A stretch of 64,000 bases of DNA from Sulfurospirillum sp036802865. GTDB taxonomy: Bacteria > Campylobacterota > Campylobacteria > Campylobacterales > Sulfurospirillaceae. The stretch covers positions 1-64,000 of the forward strand of contig NZ_DAIRVK010000005.1 in assembly GCF_036802865.1 (NCBI RefSeq), in the 5' to 3' direction. Under the pieces are notes generated by a model. It was given only the letters and a program-made list of their open reading frames with translations. It did no database searches and was not told the DNA's origin. Shown here piece after piece: positions 31,150 to 40,091 of the stretch; position 1 is the stretch's first letter; every line of letters begins with the position of its first letter. The position numbers were made by a program, and so were the translations under genes.

Positions 31150-31193
31150 TAAAAAAAGGGGAGTGAGAAGTTCTAAAACTCCCCCACTCCCCT
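31150..31193 (-). terminator. rho-independent terminator of glnA
   Basis: On the minus strand AGGGGAGTG pairs with CACTCCCCT (perfect nine-base stem, 19-base loop) and is followed by seven T. It begins 17 bases after the glnA stop. Confidence 0.85.
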
Positions 31194-31210
31194 GATAAAT
31201 CTTTAAATGA

Positions 31211-32641
31211 CTAGCAAGAGAACATTGTTTTAAATTCAAATGCTGTAGGTCTAGCCTCATCTGGCCAAACTTGAGTTTCAAATTTGTAGTGTTGGTATGT
31301 ATCAATGAATTCTTTTGTCATAACTGGGCTTAGGTATTCATTGTCACGAATAAGTGCTTCAAGTGATCCTCTTAAAGTATGAGGCATTTGGTTAATACCT
31401 TTCTCTCTAATCTCATCAAGTGAAAGTTCAAACAAGTCTTCATCCATTGGACCAACAGGCTCAGTTTTTGTGTTGATACCATCAATTCCTGCAAGAAGCA
31501 TAGAAGCAAATGCAAGGTATGGGCATGAAGTTGAATCTGGGAAACGCATCTCAACACGAACTGATTTCTCGCCAGCACCGTAAGGGATACGACAGCTAGC
31601 TGATCTGTTTTGCATAGAGTAAGTAAGGATTGATGGTGCTTCAAATCCTGGGATCAAACGTTTGTAAGAGTTGGTTGATGGGTTAGTAAATGCTGCAACA
31701 CTTCTTGCGTGTTTCAAGATACCACCGATGTACCATCTTGCCATGTCGCTAAGGTTTGCATATTCGCCAGCTTTAAAGAATAAGTTTTTACCATCTTTCC
31801 AAATTGATTGGTGAACGTGCATACCGCTACCATTGTCACCGTAAAGTGGTTTTGGCATAAATGTAGCTGTTTTACCGTTAAGGTGTGCTACCATTTTAAC
31901 AACGTATTTGTATTTTTGAACGTTATCCGCAGCTTCAATAAGTGTTCCAAATTTAACACCGATTTCGCCTTGTGCTTGAGCAACTTCGTGGTGAACAACA
32001 AATACTTCAAGACCAACTTGTTTCAAAGTTTGAACCATCTCAGCACGTAAATCTACCATAGAGTCGATTGGTTGAACTGGGAAGTAACCACCTTTTGTGC
32101 CTGGGCGGTGACCTGTGTTGTAACCATCGGTATAACTTTTAGCGCTATTCCAAGCACCTTCTTCTGAGTCTACCTCATAGTAAGAACAGTTGATGTCATC
32201 TCTAATCTTTACATCGTCAAATACGAAAAATTCATTTTCTGGTCCAAAGTATGCAACATCACCAAGACCTGTTTTTGCAAGGTATGCTAATGTTTTTTTA
32301 GCGATACTTCTTGGACATTTCTCATAAAGGTCACCTTTATAAATATCAAAAACATCACAGAATACAACAACGGTTGAGTCAGCTGTAAAAGGATCTAAAA
32401 ATGCTGTTTCTGCTTCAGGTTTAAGCAACATGTCTGATTTATTAATTGGTTGCCACGCATCGATAGATGAGCCATCAAATGGGATACCATTTGCAAAAGA
32501 TTCTGCACTAATTGCCTCTATAGTATATGTAAGGTGATGCCATGTTCCTTTCATGTCAGTGAAACGAAAATCAACAAATTCAACCTCATTGTCTGCGCAG
32601 TATTTGAAAAATTCTTCAACACTGTTTACGAACTTACCCAT
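31211..32641 (-). CDS. glnA: GlnA, type I glutamine synthetase
   Basis: A 476-residue enzyme that makes glutamine from glutamate, ammonia and ATP. Family motifs: FDGSSIDAWQPINKSDM, EVDSEEGAWNS, GDNGSGMHVHQSIWKDGK and SCRIPYGAGEKSVRVEMRFP. At the site where enteric GlnA carries the adenylylated tyrosine (NLYDLP), this protein has DLFELS with F404, so adenylylation control is not possible, as reported for Helicobacter pylori. AGAGGAG precedes the ATG, and a strong terminator follows. The gene stands next to cheZ as in C. jejuni (Cj0699c). Confidence 0.97.
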   Translation of the reverse strand: MGKFVNSVEEFFKYCADNEVEFVDFRFTDMKGTWHHLTYTIEAISAESFANGIPFDGSSIDAWQPINKSDMLLKPEAETAFLDPFTADSTVVVFCDVFDIYKGDLYEKCPRSIAKKTLAYLAKTGLGDVAYFGPENEFFVFDDVKIRDDINCSYYEVDSEEGAWNSAKSYTDGYNTGHRPGTKGGYFPVQPIDSMVDLRAEMVQTLKQVGLEVFVVHHEVAQAQGEIGVKFGTLIEAADNVQKYKYVVKMVAHLNGKTATFMPKPLYGDNGSGMHVHQSIWKDGKNLFFKAGEYANLSDMARWYIGGILKHARSVAAFTNPSTNSYKRLIPGFEAPSILTYSMQNRSASCRIPYGAGEKSVRVEMRFPDSTSCPYLAFASMLLAGIDGINTKTEPVGPMDEDLFELSLDEIREKGINQMPHTLRGSLEALIRDNEYLSPVMTKEFIDTYQHYKFETQVWPDEARPTAFEFKTMFSC

Positions 32642-32712
32642 GTAGTAACTCCTCTAGTTTAAATTTTAGTAATTTTATCAGATTGAACTGAAAATAAGGT
32701 TGCTATCATTGA

Positions 32713-33492
32713 TTAAAAATTAACCAATATTCGATCCCTGTTTTCAAAAGTTGCACATTTTTTATACCCATAGTTTTTTGCGATAATGCGAAGTTCTTCT
32801 TGGTTAAAGCCAATATGCTCTGGTGCATGGGCATCTGAACCAAAGGTAATCGGAATGTCATGTTCCGCAATAATCTCCAAAAGTGGATGACTCGGATACT
32901 GCTCTCCTACAGGTTTACGAAAGCCTGCGGCATTAAGTTCTATAACCATATTGGCTTTTTTGATTGCTTTGATTGCTTTTTGAGCAAGTATCCTGACATC
33001 TTTTTTGGGCAGGAAATTAAAAACTTTGATCAAATCTAAATGCCCCACAATATCAAAGTGACCACTTTTTGCAAGAGACAAGATCGCTTCAAAGTATCGT
33101 TCCCATACTTCATCAATATTTTTTGTGCGGTACTCCCCTATAAATTCGGGGTTATCAAAGCCCCATGAACCTAGATAATGCACAGAACCTATAAAATAAT
33201 CAACTGGGCGTTTGAGTACTCGCTCATCAATATAACCTTCTAAAAAATCGACTTCATATGCCAATAAAATTTTGATGCGATCTTTGTACTTTTCTTTTAT
33301 ATATAAGACATCACGCTCATAATCTGCCATTTCAGAAAAGCCCATGCGATAGGCTTCATCAAAGTTCATTGGTGCGTGATCGGAAAAGCCAAATACATCT
33401 ATTTTTTTAGCAATAGCCGCTTGTACATACTCTTCAATCGTTCCTTCAGCATGGTTGCATAAAATGGTATGGTTATGTAAATCAATTATCAT
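32713..33492 (-). CDS. PHP-family histidinol-phosphatase
   Basis: A 259-residue metal-dependent phosphatase of the PHP superfamily, HisK/HisJ type, which would hydrolyse histidinol phosphate. Metal-ligand motifs are DLHNHTILCNHAEG at the start, GFSDHAPM (about 35-42), GSVHYLG, DIVGHLDLIK and the C-terminal GSDAHAPEHIG. It is placed between glnA and cheZ, outside any his operon in the window, so its true substrate is inferred from family. It is divergent from cheZ and may be read together with glnA downstream (71-base gap). Confidence 0.85.
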   Translation of the reverse strand: MIIDLHNHTILCNHAEGTIEEYVQAAIAKKIDVFGFSDHAPMNFDEAYRMGFSEMADYERDVLYIKEKYKDRIKILLAYEVDFLEGYIDERVLKRPVDYFIGSVHYLGSWGFDNPEFIGEYRTKNIDEVWERYFEAILSLAKSGHFDIVGHLDLIKVFNFLPKKDVRILAQKAIKAIKKANMVIELNAAGFRKPVGEQYPSHPLLEIIAEHDIPITFGSDAHAPEHIGFNQEELRIIAKNYGYKKCATFENRDRILVNF

Positions 33493-33544
33493 GATAGGGC
33501 TCCTTAGATCAGGGTCTTAAAGTTAAATTATATAAAAAGTTCAC

Positions 33545-33550
33545 TATAAT
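33545..33550 (+). promoter_or_regulatory. -10 box of the cheZ operon
   Basis: TATAAT, 33 bases before the cheZ ATG, in an AT-rich region between divergent genes. Confidence 0.45.
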
Positions 33551-33582
33551 AGACCATAATTTGCATTTTGAGGAGAAAGCTT

Positions 33583-34332
33583 ATGACGCAAGAAGAACTT
33601 GATGCTTTGATGGCGGGCGATTTAGAGGATATGGACGATGCTGCGCCAGCTGAAAGTGCATTAGAAGAGGTTGCCGAAGTTGCTGAAGAAGAGCAAGAAC
33701 AAGAACAAATAGACAGTGAAGCGTTAGAAACAGCACAAGATAAAGCCGCTACACAAATGATGAATGAGTACCGACCTTCATCGACTATGTCTTGGCCACC
33801 ACCACCGCCAACAGATGATCACAAAATGGTACATCAATTAGATGATGTGACTAAAGACTCTGAGATCAAAGCAACACAAGTCTTTGATAAGCTCGAAATT
33901 GTCAGTAGTTTTATGATGAGCGCAGAAGAAAATTCAAAAGAAGTTATTAAACTCATTGAATCAAATATTACTCTTTTTGAAACATTGGTTACAAAATTCC
34001 CTAAAATTGATCAGTTCCAAAAAGCACTGGATGACAATAAAGGCATGAAAGATCGTGTGGAAGATCTTTTGATGAATGCACAGATGGCGGGTGATGAAAT
34101 TATGATGACCATGGACATTATGCAGTATCAAGATATTCATAGACAAAAAATTGAGCGTGTTATCAATGTTATGCGTGCCCTTTCAAAATACATGAGTGCT
34201 CTGTTTGAAGGCTCCAAAGATGATTCAAAACGTGTTAGCTCAGCGGTTCACATTCATGGTGACTCAACAACAGAAGATGTTGTTAGCAGTGAAGATATTG
34301 AAGCATTAATTGCAAGTTTAGGAAAAAAATAG
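33583..34332 (+). CDS. cheZ: CheZ-like chemotaxis phosphatase
   Basis: A 249-residue protein of the remote CheZ family of Campylobacterota. It begins MTQEELDALMAGDLED, a FliM/FliN-like or CheY-binding short motif. An acidic, low-complexity stretch with a PPPPP run (about 72-77) follows. The long helical body holds AGDEIMMTMDIMQYQDIHRQ, where D and Q of the QYQDIHRQ segment match the catalytic region of CheZ. The C-terminus ends SSEDIEALIASLGKK, the CheY-binding peptide. It dephosphorylates CheY-P. The ATG at 33583 follows GAGGAG. Positionally it equals Cj0700. Confidence 0.85.
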   Translation: MTQEELDALMAGDLEDMDDAAPAESALEEVAEVAEEEQEQEQIDSEALETAQDKAATQMMNEYRPSSTMSWPPPPPTDDHKMVHQLDDVTKDSEIKATQVFDKLEIVSSFMMSAEENSKEVIKLIESNITLFETLVTKFPKIDQFQKALDDNKGMKDRVEDLLMNAQMAGDEIMMTMDIMQYQDIHRQKIERVINVMRALSKYMSALFEGSKDDSKRVSSAVHIHGDSTTEDVVSSEDIEALIASLGKK

Positions 34333-35598
34333 GTGTCAAACGTCGAACTGCTTTCTCCTGCTGGAAATTTTGAAAAATTAAAAATAGCGCTTGCTTATGG
34401 CGCAGATGCTGTGTATGCAGGGGTAAGTCACTTTTCCCTTCGCATACGTTCAGGCAAAGAGTTTACGTATGAAAGTTTTGAAGAAGCGATCAAGTACACC
34501 CATTTGATGGGTAAAAAGCTTTACGTCACTATCAATGGTTTTCCTTTTAATGCCCAAATCTCACTTTTAGAAAAGCATATTGAGAAAGTTGCCGCAATGA
34601 ATCCTGATGCGTTCATTGTAGCAGCACCAGGGGTTATTAAACTCGCACAAAAGATTGCACCGCACATTCCTGTACATCTCTCCACTCAAGCCAATGTTCT
34701 TAATTATCTTGATGCTGAAGTTTATTATGATATGGGTGTAAGACGTATCATTGCGGCGCGTGAAGTGAGTCTTAAAGACCTTGAACAGATTAAAGCACGC
34801 TTACCAAAGCTTGAGCTTGAAGTCTTTGTTCATGGCTCAATGTGTTTTGCCTACAGCGGACGTTGTTTAATTAGCTCTGTTCAAAGTGGACGTGTTTCAA
34901 ACCGCGGAAGTTGCGCCAATGATTGCCGTTTTCCCTATACACTTTACGCTCACAATGAAGAGAGTGGTACGCTTTTTCGTGTCGAAGAGAGCGAAGAGGG
35001 CACGCACATCATGAATGCGAAAGATCTGAACTTGAGTTCGCATGTTAAAGAGATACTTGATTCTGGCGTGATTGATTCACTAAAGATCGAAGGACGTACG
35101 AAAAGTTCGTATTATGTGGGCATTACTACTAAGACCTATCGTCAAGCGATTGATGACTATTATGCTAATACGTTTGATGCTGAAAAATATACTAAAGAGC
35201 TAGACACTACAAAAAATAGAGGCTTTAGCGAAGGTTATCTTGTCAATCGTCCGTTCGAAAAAAATGATACGCAAAACTTAGCACACTCCATAAGTGAGGG
35301 CACCCATCAAGTGATTGCACAAGTGAGTGAAGATGGAACAAACTGTCTTTGCAAAGATGTTTTATCGTTGCATGTAAATTATGAGCTGATTATGCCATCA
35401 CATGTCAACGTTGAGGCAGTAGATAATGAAATCGGTAGAATTTTTAAAGAAGAAGATGTTTGGAAAGTATGTTTTACGAAGCTTCAAACACCAAGTGGTA
35501 AAGAATTTGATGAGATTCATAGTGGCAATGTCAATGCTATTGTATTACCGACAACGTTACCTGGATTTACATTTTTAAGAGCAAAAACAAAAGGATAA
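34333..35598 (+). CDS. U32-family protein (RlhA/TrhP-like)
   Basis: A 421-residue member of the peptidase U32 family. LLSPAGNFEKLKIALAYGAD at the start, the ALAYGADAVYAGVSHFSLR barrel strand, and the cysteine cluster in HGSMCFAYSGRC plus RGSCANDCRFPY are diagnostic; the cysteines probably bind an Fe-S cluster. Characterised relatives hydroxylate rRNA (RlhA) or tRNA uridine (TrhP) rather than cut protein. SKYEG-like later motifs include DSLKIEGRTKSSYYVG. The GTG start follows the cheZ stop directly. Which RNA it modifies cannot be told here. Confidence 0.85.
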   Translation: MSNVELLSPAGNFEKLKIALAYGADAVYAGVSHFSLRIRSGKEFTYESFEEAIKYTHLMGKKLYVTINGFPFNAQISLLEKHIEKVAAMNPDAFIVAAPGVIKLAQKIAPHIPVHLSTQANVLNYLDAEVYYDMGVRRIIAAREVSLKDLEQIKARLPKLELEVFVHGSMCFAYSGRCLISSVQSGRVSNRGSCANDCRFPYTLYAHNEESGTLFRVEESEEGTHIMNAKDLNLSSHVKEILDSGVIDSLKIEGRTKSSYYVGITTKTYRQAIDDYYANTFDAEKYTKELDTTKNRGFSEGYLVNRPFEKNDTQNLAHSISEGTHQVIAQVSEDGTNCLCKDVLSLHVNYELIMPSHVNVEAVDNEIGRIFKEEDVWKVCFTKLQTPSGKEFDEIHSGNVNAIVLPTTLPGFTFLRAKTKG

Positions 35599-35601
35599 GG
35601 C

Positions 35602-36096
35602 GTGAAATTCGTTTCTATTATAATGGGAAGTAAAAGTGATTATACCGTCATGGAAGAGTGTGCAAAGACACTTGAAAAATTTGGTGTTATGCATGAGATC
35701 ATCGTCTCTTCGGCACACAGAAGTCCAGAGCGAACCCACCAGTATGTTAAAAATGCTGAAGCAAAAGGTGCTAAGGTCTTTATTGCAGCAGCAGGTATGG
35801 CAGCACACTTAGCAGGTGTTGTTGCTTCACTCACTACAAAACCCGTCATTGGTGTTCCGATGAAAGGGGGTGTTATGGAAGGTATGGACGCTCTTTTAAG
35901 TACCGTTCAAATGCCAGGGGGTATGCCAGTAGGTACCGTAGCTATTGGTTCAGCAGGTGCAGTAAACAGTGCGTACTTAGCAATGCAAATTCTAGCCCTT
36001 GCGGATGAAGAGTTAGCTGCAAAACTTAAAGAAGATCGTATTTTAAAAGCAAAAAAAGTCGAAACAGATTCAATGGGAATTGAAGTAATCATCTAA
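35602..36096 (+). CDS. purE: PurE, N5-CAIR mutase
   Basis: A 164-residue class I PurE that converts N5-carboxyaminoimidazole ribonucleotide to CAIR in purine synthesis. Motifs are IIMGSKSDYTVMEEC (phosphate loop), SSAHRSPERT with the catalytic histidine, and GMAAHLAGVVAS plus MPGGMPVGTVAIG. Start is a GTG at 35602, three bases after the U32 gene. No purK is in the window. Order and content match Cj0702. Confidence 0.96.
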   Translation: MKFVSIIMGSKSDYTVMEECAKTLEKFGVMHEIIVSSAHRSPERTHQYVKNAEAKGAKVFIAAAGMAAHLAGVVASLTTKPVIGVPMKGGVMEGMDALLSTVQMPGGMPVGTVAIGSAGAVNSAYLAMQILALADEELAAKLKEDRILKAKKVETDSMGIEVII

Positions 36097-36107
36097 AAGG
36101 TGGCACA

Positions 36108-36596
36108 ATGAACAGTTGGTTGGAGATTGAAGAGTTTAGTCAATTAGTCAATTTGGATATTTCTGCCATCCAGTCATTAATTGATGAGGGCAAACTAATA
36201 TCCAAAGAAGAAGAGGGACAATGTTTTGTTGAGGTAAGTCGTAGTGCGCAAGCACTCATTCCTGCAACACGTGGAATTGTACTTGAGGATGCTTATGAAA
36301 GCTCTTCAGTCACCATGAGCTCTGAATTTGTTGAAAAAACCGTTGGGGCAATTTTAAGCTTGCATGAAAAAGTCTTAGATGCAAAAGAAGAGACATTGGA
36401 TGCACTCAAAGGCGAAAATCACTTTTTAAAAGAAGCTCTTTTCTCCGTACAAGAGCTTTGTGATGAAGATCGCAAAGTCATTGAAACGCTTACCAAACAA
36501 TTGGAATTGTTACAAGATGAGCTTGAATTTACCAAGCGAAAATACAAAATGATGTGGAATAAAGCGGTGGAAAGTTACACACCACCAACGAAATAA
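36108..36596 (+). CDS. DUF3972 coiled-coil protein
   Basis: A 162-residue protein found in Campylobacterota at this same place (Cj0703). It has a MerR-like or DNA-binding-like N-terminal unit (WLEIEEFSQLVNLDISAIQS, then LIDEGKLISKEEEG) and a long C-terminal coiled coil from about residue 80 (LHEKVLDAKEETLDALKGEN). AAAGGTGG precedes the ATG. The combination suggests a regulator or structural adaptor, but no function is known to me. Confidence 0.75.
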   Translation: MNSWLEIEEFSQLVNLDISAIQSLIDEGKLISKEEEGQCFVEVSRSAQALIPATRGIVLEDAYESSSVTMSSEFVEKTVGAILSLHEKVLDAKEETLDALKGENHFLKEALFSVQELCDEDRKVIETLTKQLELLQDELEFTKRKYKMMWNKAVESYTPPTK

Positions 36597-36621
36597 TTTT
36601 TACATGTAAAAGGAAAAGATA

Positions 36622-37479
36622 GTGTTAACTTTTAGTCAAATGCTTTTAAACCTCCAAACTTTTTGGCAAGATCAAGGCTGTACCATAGTTCAGCCCTATG
36701 ACATGCCAGCAGGCGCTGGTACATTTCACAATGCAACGTTCTTAAGAAGCTTAAGCAGCAAACCTTGGGCAACAGCGTATGTTGCACCAAGTCGTAGACC
36801 AACAGACGGAAGGTATGGTGAAAATCCAAACCGTTTGGGAAGTTACTATCAGTTTCAAGTATTAATCAAACCAAGCCCCGATAACATTCAAGAGCTTTAC
36901 CTTAAAAGCCTTGAAATGCTAGGTCTTGATATTAAAAAGCATGACATTCGTTTTGTTGAGGACAATTGGGAATCGCCAACACTGGGTGCATGGGGTCTTG
37001 GTTGGGAAGTCTGGTTGGATGGTATGGAAGTTACGCAGTTTACCTATTTTCAACAAGTCGGTGGCATTGCGTGTAATCCTGTATCGGTCGAAATTACCTA
37101 TGGTGTTGAGCGGTTGGCTATGTATTTGCAAGAGAAAGAGTCTGTTTTTGATCTTGTCTGGAACGAAAACCAATTTGGTGTGACAACGTATGGTGATGTG
37201 CACAAACAAAGTGAGTATGAATTTAGTAAATACAACTTTGAAATCGCCAACGTTTCTATGCTGTTTGATCAGTTTGAAAATGCGCAAGTTGAATGTAAAC
37301 GCTGTCTTGAAGAGAATTTGCCGTTGCCTGCGTATGATTATTGTTTGATGGCTTCTCATACGTTTAACGTTCTTGATGCCCGTAAAGCGATCTCTGTAAC
37401 GCAGCGTCAAAATTACATCTTGAAAATTCGTGAACTTGCCAAAGGGTGCGCTGTTAAATACAAAGAAGTAGTAGGTTGA
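36622..37479 (+). CDS. glyQ: GlyQ, glycyl-tRNA synthetase alpha subunit
   Basis: A 285-residue alpha subunit of the tetrameric bacterial GlyRS. Hallmarks: LQTFWQDQGCTIVQPYDMPA near the start, GAGTFHNATFLRSL, YVAPSRRPTDGRYGENPNRL and FVEDNWESPTLGAWGLGWEV. It needs the GlyS beta subunit, which is not in the window. The start is a GTG at 36622. A TTACATGTAA palindrome (36600-36609) lies just upstream, between DUF3972 and glyQ. Its stop overlaps the start of the Nif3-like gene. Confidence 0.97.
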   Translation: MLTFSQMLLNLQTFWQDQGCTIVQPYDMPAGAGTFHNATFLRSLSSKPWATAYVAPSRRPTDGRYGENPNRLGSYYQFQVLIKPSPDNIQELYLKSLEMLGLDIKKHDIRFVEDNWESPTLGAWGLGWEVWLDGMEVTQFTYFQQVGGIACNPVSVEITYGVERLAMYLQEKESVFDLVWNENQFGVTTYGDVHKQSEYEFSKYNFEIANVSMLFDQFENAQVECKRCLEENLPLPAYDYCLMASHTFNVLDARKAISVTQRQNYILKIRELAKGCAVKYKEVVG

Positions 37480-38198
37480 TGCGCTTAGGTGACATTTACG
37501 ACTTTTTAGATGCCTTAAGCCCTTTTGCTTCTCAAGCAGCTTGGGATAACAGCGGGTTATTGATCGGAAGCAAGGATGATGTTATAGCGCAAATCTACCT
37601 AAGCTTGGATGTGGACAGCTCGCTACTCGAAGAAGTTCTTCCCAATTCACTTATTATAACGCATCATCCACTGATATTTAGTGGTTTAAAACAGCTTAAC
37701 TTTGCAAAATATCCTTCCAATTTGATCCAAAAAATGGTTCAAAAAAAGATAAGCTTGATAGCCATGCATACCAATTTTGATCTTTCTCATCTCAATGCGT
37801 ATGTGGCTTCAAAACTTGGTTTTGAGATCAAAGAGAGTAAAGAATTTGTGGCATATTGTGATGTCAACCAAAGTTTGGATGATCTTGCGTTACATGTCAA
37901 ACAGGTGTTTGGTATTGAAAATCTGCGAATCGTACGAGCGAAAGAGTGGATTGGACGATGTGCACTTACGACAGGATCTGGAGGTGATTTAATCTCCAAA
38001 ATCGAAGCAGATTGTTTTTTAAGTGGTGATCTAAAATACCATCAAGCTTTAGAGGCAAAAGAAAATAACCTCTCATTAATTGACATAGGTCACTTTGAGT
38101 CCGAGCGCTATTTCCCAGAGTGTTTAGCCAATTATTTGAAAAATTTGCCATTAAAGGCTATAATGTCAAATTCTAAAAATCCGTTTGAGTATAAATAG
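37479..38198 (+). CDS. Nif3-like dinuclear metal protein (DUF34)
   Basis: A 239-residue NIF3/YbgI/DUF34 protein. Metal-binding motifs are ITHHPLIFSG (about 65-74), AMHTNFD (about 95-101) and the C-terminal DIGHFESERY. AAWDNSGLLIGS near the start is also conserved. A role as GTP cyclohydrolase-related or metal-trafficking protein has been proposed but is not settled. Its ATG overlaps the glyQ stop (TGATG). Position matches Cj0705. Confidence 0.87.
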   Translation: MRLGDIYDFLDALSPFASQAAWDNSGLLIGSKDDVIAQIYLSLDVDSSLLEEVLPNSLIITHHPLIFSGLKQLNFAKYPSNLIQKMVQKKISLIAMHTNFDLSHLNAYVASKLGFEIKESKEFVAYCDVNQSLDDLALHVKQVFGIENLRIVRAKEWIGRCALTTGSGGDLISKIEADCFLSGDLKYHQALEAKENNLSLIDIGHFESERYFPECLANYLKNLPLKAIMSNSKNPFEYK

Positions 38199-38212
38199 AG
38201 GACACATAACAT

Positions 38213-38935
38213 ATGAATAAGTATTTAGAACAGTTAATTGAGCTTTCCAAGTTAGACAAAGAGATCGACGATTTTGGCCCAAGAATTGCCAAAGTTGAGA
38301 AAATGTTGAAGCTTTCTTTAGACAAAGAGAGAGATTTAAAACTCCAAGCTGAGTCTTTCCAAGCAGATATCGCAGACGCAAAACTCAAAAAATCAAAAAA
38401 TGAATCACACCTTGCAGAACTTTCAGCAAAGCTTAAAGAGATTGCTAAAAAAAGCTCTATCGTTAAAACAGCTAAAGAGATTAAAGCACTTCAGCTTGAA
38501 GAGGAAATTTCAAAAGAGCAGTGTGACTTTGCCAATGATGAGATCAATCGTTTAGACAAAATCATTGAATTAAAACAAACAAATATTGCAGGATTACAAG
38601 AAAAAATTGCAGATGCAGTTAAAGAAGCAGAAGAAATTAAAGCATCTATTGATTCACAGATTCAACAAATCGAAGAAGAACGCAGAAATATTTATCAATC
38701 AAAAGATGAATTAGTGACACAAATGAGCCAAAAAATCTTGACATTTTATCAAAAAATCCGTAAATGGGCTGAAAATACAACCGTTGTGCCTGTTAAAAAG
38801 CAAGCATGTTATGGCTGTTTTATGCGTATGAATGATAAGACATATGCAGCTGTTTTAAAACAAGATGACATTGTTACATGCCCACACTGTGGACGTATTT
38901 TATACAAAGAGATAGAAGAGGAAGCTAAGGCATAA
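38213..38935 (+). CDS. coiled-coil protein with C4 zinc ribbon
   Basis: A 240-residue protein with a long antiparallel coiled coil (about 10-180) and a C-terminal four-cysteine zinc ribbon: CYGCFMRM and CPHCGRILY. This architecture (zf-RING_7/CT398-like) occurs next to the Nif3-like gene in many bacteria, and Nif3 and the zinc-ribbon protein have been shown to interact in Chlamydia and Helicobacter relatives, by my recollection. RNA or type III related roles have been suggested. Position matches Cj0706. Confidence 0.82.
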   Translation: MNKYLEQLIELSKLDKEIDDFGPRIAKVEKMLKLSLDKERDLKLQAESFQADIADAKLKKSKNESHLAELSAKLKEIAKKSSIVKTAKEIKALQLEEEISKEQCDFANDEINRLDKIIELKQTNIAGLQEKIADAVKEAEEIKASIDSQIQQIEEERRNIYQSKDELVTQMSQKILTFYQKIRKWAENTTVVPVKKQACYGCFMRMNDKTYAAVLKQDDIVTCPHCGRILYKEIEEEAKA

Positions 38936-38938
38936 GCT

Positions 38939-40090
38939 TTGAGCTTTTTTTATTACATCTTGGCAGCGCTCCTTTATTTTGCAGCGTTGCCTTATTTACT
39001 GTATCTTCGCTTCAAGCCTAAATATCAGCATTCTATCCCCGCTCGTTTTTTTTTGAATAACAATCCTCGCTTTGCGGAGGGTGGCATTTGGTTTCATGCC
39101 TGTTCCTTTGGTGAAGTGCGTTCTTTAAGTCCTTTTATTGACAAAATAGAACCCTTAGATGTACGCATTAGTGTTATAACGCAAACAGGATTTAAAGAAG
39201 CATGTAAACATTCTAAAGTGCAAGTTCGTTATTTGCCTTTTGAAATTTTTTTACCCTTTTGGATGGTGCATCAAAAAGTATTGATTGTGATGGAAGCTGA
39301 GCTGTGGCCACTTCTTTTTATTGTAGCCAAAGCAAAAGGGATGAAAACGGTTTTACTCAATGCCCGTATTTCGGATAATTCAAATGTCTCTTATCAACGA
39401 TTTGCTTGGTTTTATCGTTGGATTTTTAGCCATATTGATCTTGTTTTTGCACAAAGCGACCAAGATGAGCAAAGACTTAAGCTTTTGGGCGCTAAAGAAG
39501 TTCGTGTGAGCGGTAATATAAAAGTCTTTAGTCACTACGAAGTAACTCACACGTATGTTAAAGCGCAAGGTAAAAGAGTGATCGTGATGGCGAGTACGCA
39601 CGAAGGTGAAGAAGATTTGCTTTTAGCGCATTTGACATTATGCCCAGAAGATCAATTAATTGTTGTACCAAGGCATCCAGAACGATTTAGCAAAGTGGAT
39701 AAACTCTTAACCGAGTATGCCCTTACTGCGGGCAAATCGTATGCACGTTTGTCAGAACAGACAACGATTGATTCTGATATTATTTTATGTGATAAGATGG
39801 GCGAACTGAATAATCTTTATGCCATTGCAGATGTGGTTCTTTTAGGTGGCTCTTTTATTGATGGTATTGGTGGGCATAATCCGTTGGAACCTGCTTATTT
39901 TAAGACAAAAATTATTAGTGGTGCGTTTATTTTCAACCAAAAAGTGCTTTTTGAATTAGTTGAAAATGCCATTACCTGTCAAGTTGAAGAGTTAAAAAAC
40001 GTTTTTGATCGTATTGAGGAATATCCTCACAGTACTATCTCTCATCGTAGTGACATTGAGCCACTACTCGAGCAAATATTAGGAAAATAA
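38939..40090 (+). CDS. waaA: WaaA (KdtA), Kdo transferase
   Basis: A 383-residue glycosyltransferase that adds Kdo from CMP-Kdo to lipid IVA at the inner membrane. An N-terminal anchor (about 2-22) is followed by GIWFHACSFGEVRSLSPFID (catalytic glutamate region), VMEAELWPLLF and LLNARISDNS. The C-terminal CMP-Kdo half has VMASTHEGEEDLL, PRHPERF, and LLGGSFIDGIGGHNPLEPAY. The start is a TTG at 38939, four bases after the preceding stop. Position matches Cj0707. Confidence 0.94.
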   Translation: MSFFYYILAALLYFAALPYLLYLRFKPKYQHSIPARFFLNNNPRFAEGGIWFHACSFGEVRSLSPFIDKIEPLDVRISVITQTGFKEACKHSKVQVRYLPFEIFLPFWMVHQKVLIVMEAELWPLLFIVAKAKGMKTVLLNARISDNSNVSYQRFAWFYRWIFSHIDLVFAQSDQDEQRLKLLGAKEVRVSGNIKVFSHYEVTHTYVKAQGKRVIVMASTHEGEEDLLLAHLTLCPEDQLIVVPRHPERFSKVDKLLTEYALTAGKSYARLSEQTTIDSDIILCDKMGELNNLYAIADVVLLGGSFIDGIGGHNPLEPAYFKTKIISGAFIFNQKVLFELVENAITCQVEELKNVFDRIEEYPHSTISHRSDIEPLLEQILGK

Positions 40091-40091
40091 A

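Noticed and set aside
36919..37410. 163-codon antisense frame over glyQ
   Set aside because: The plus strand encodes a complete, canonical GlyQ. The antisense frame has no start signals and no domain pattern.
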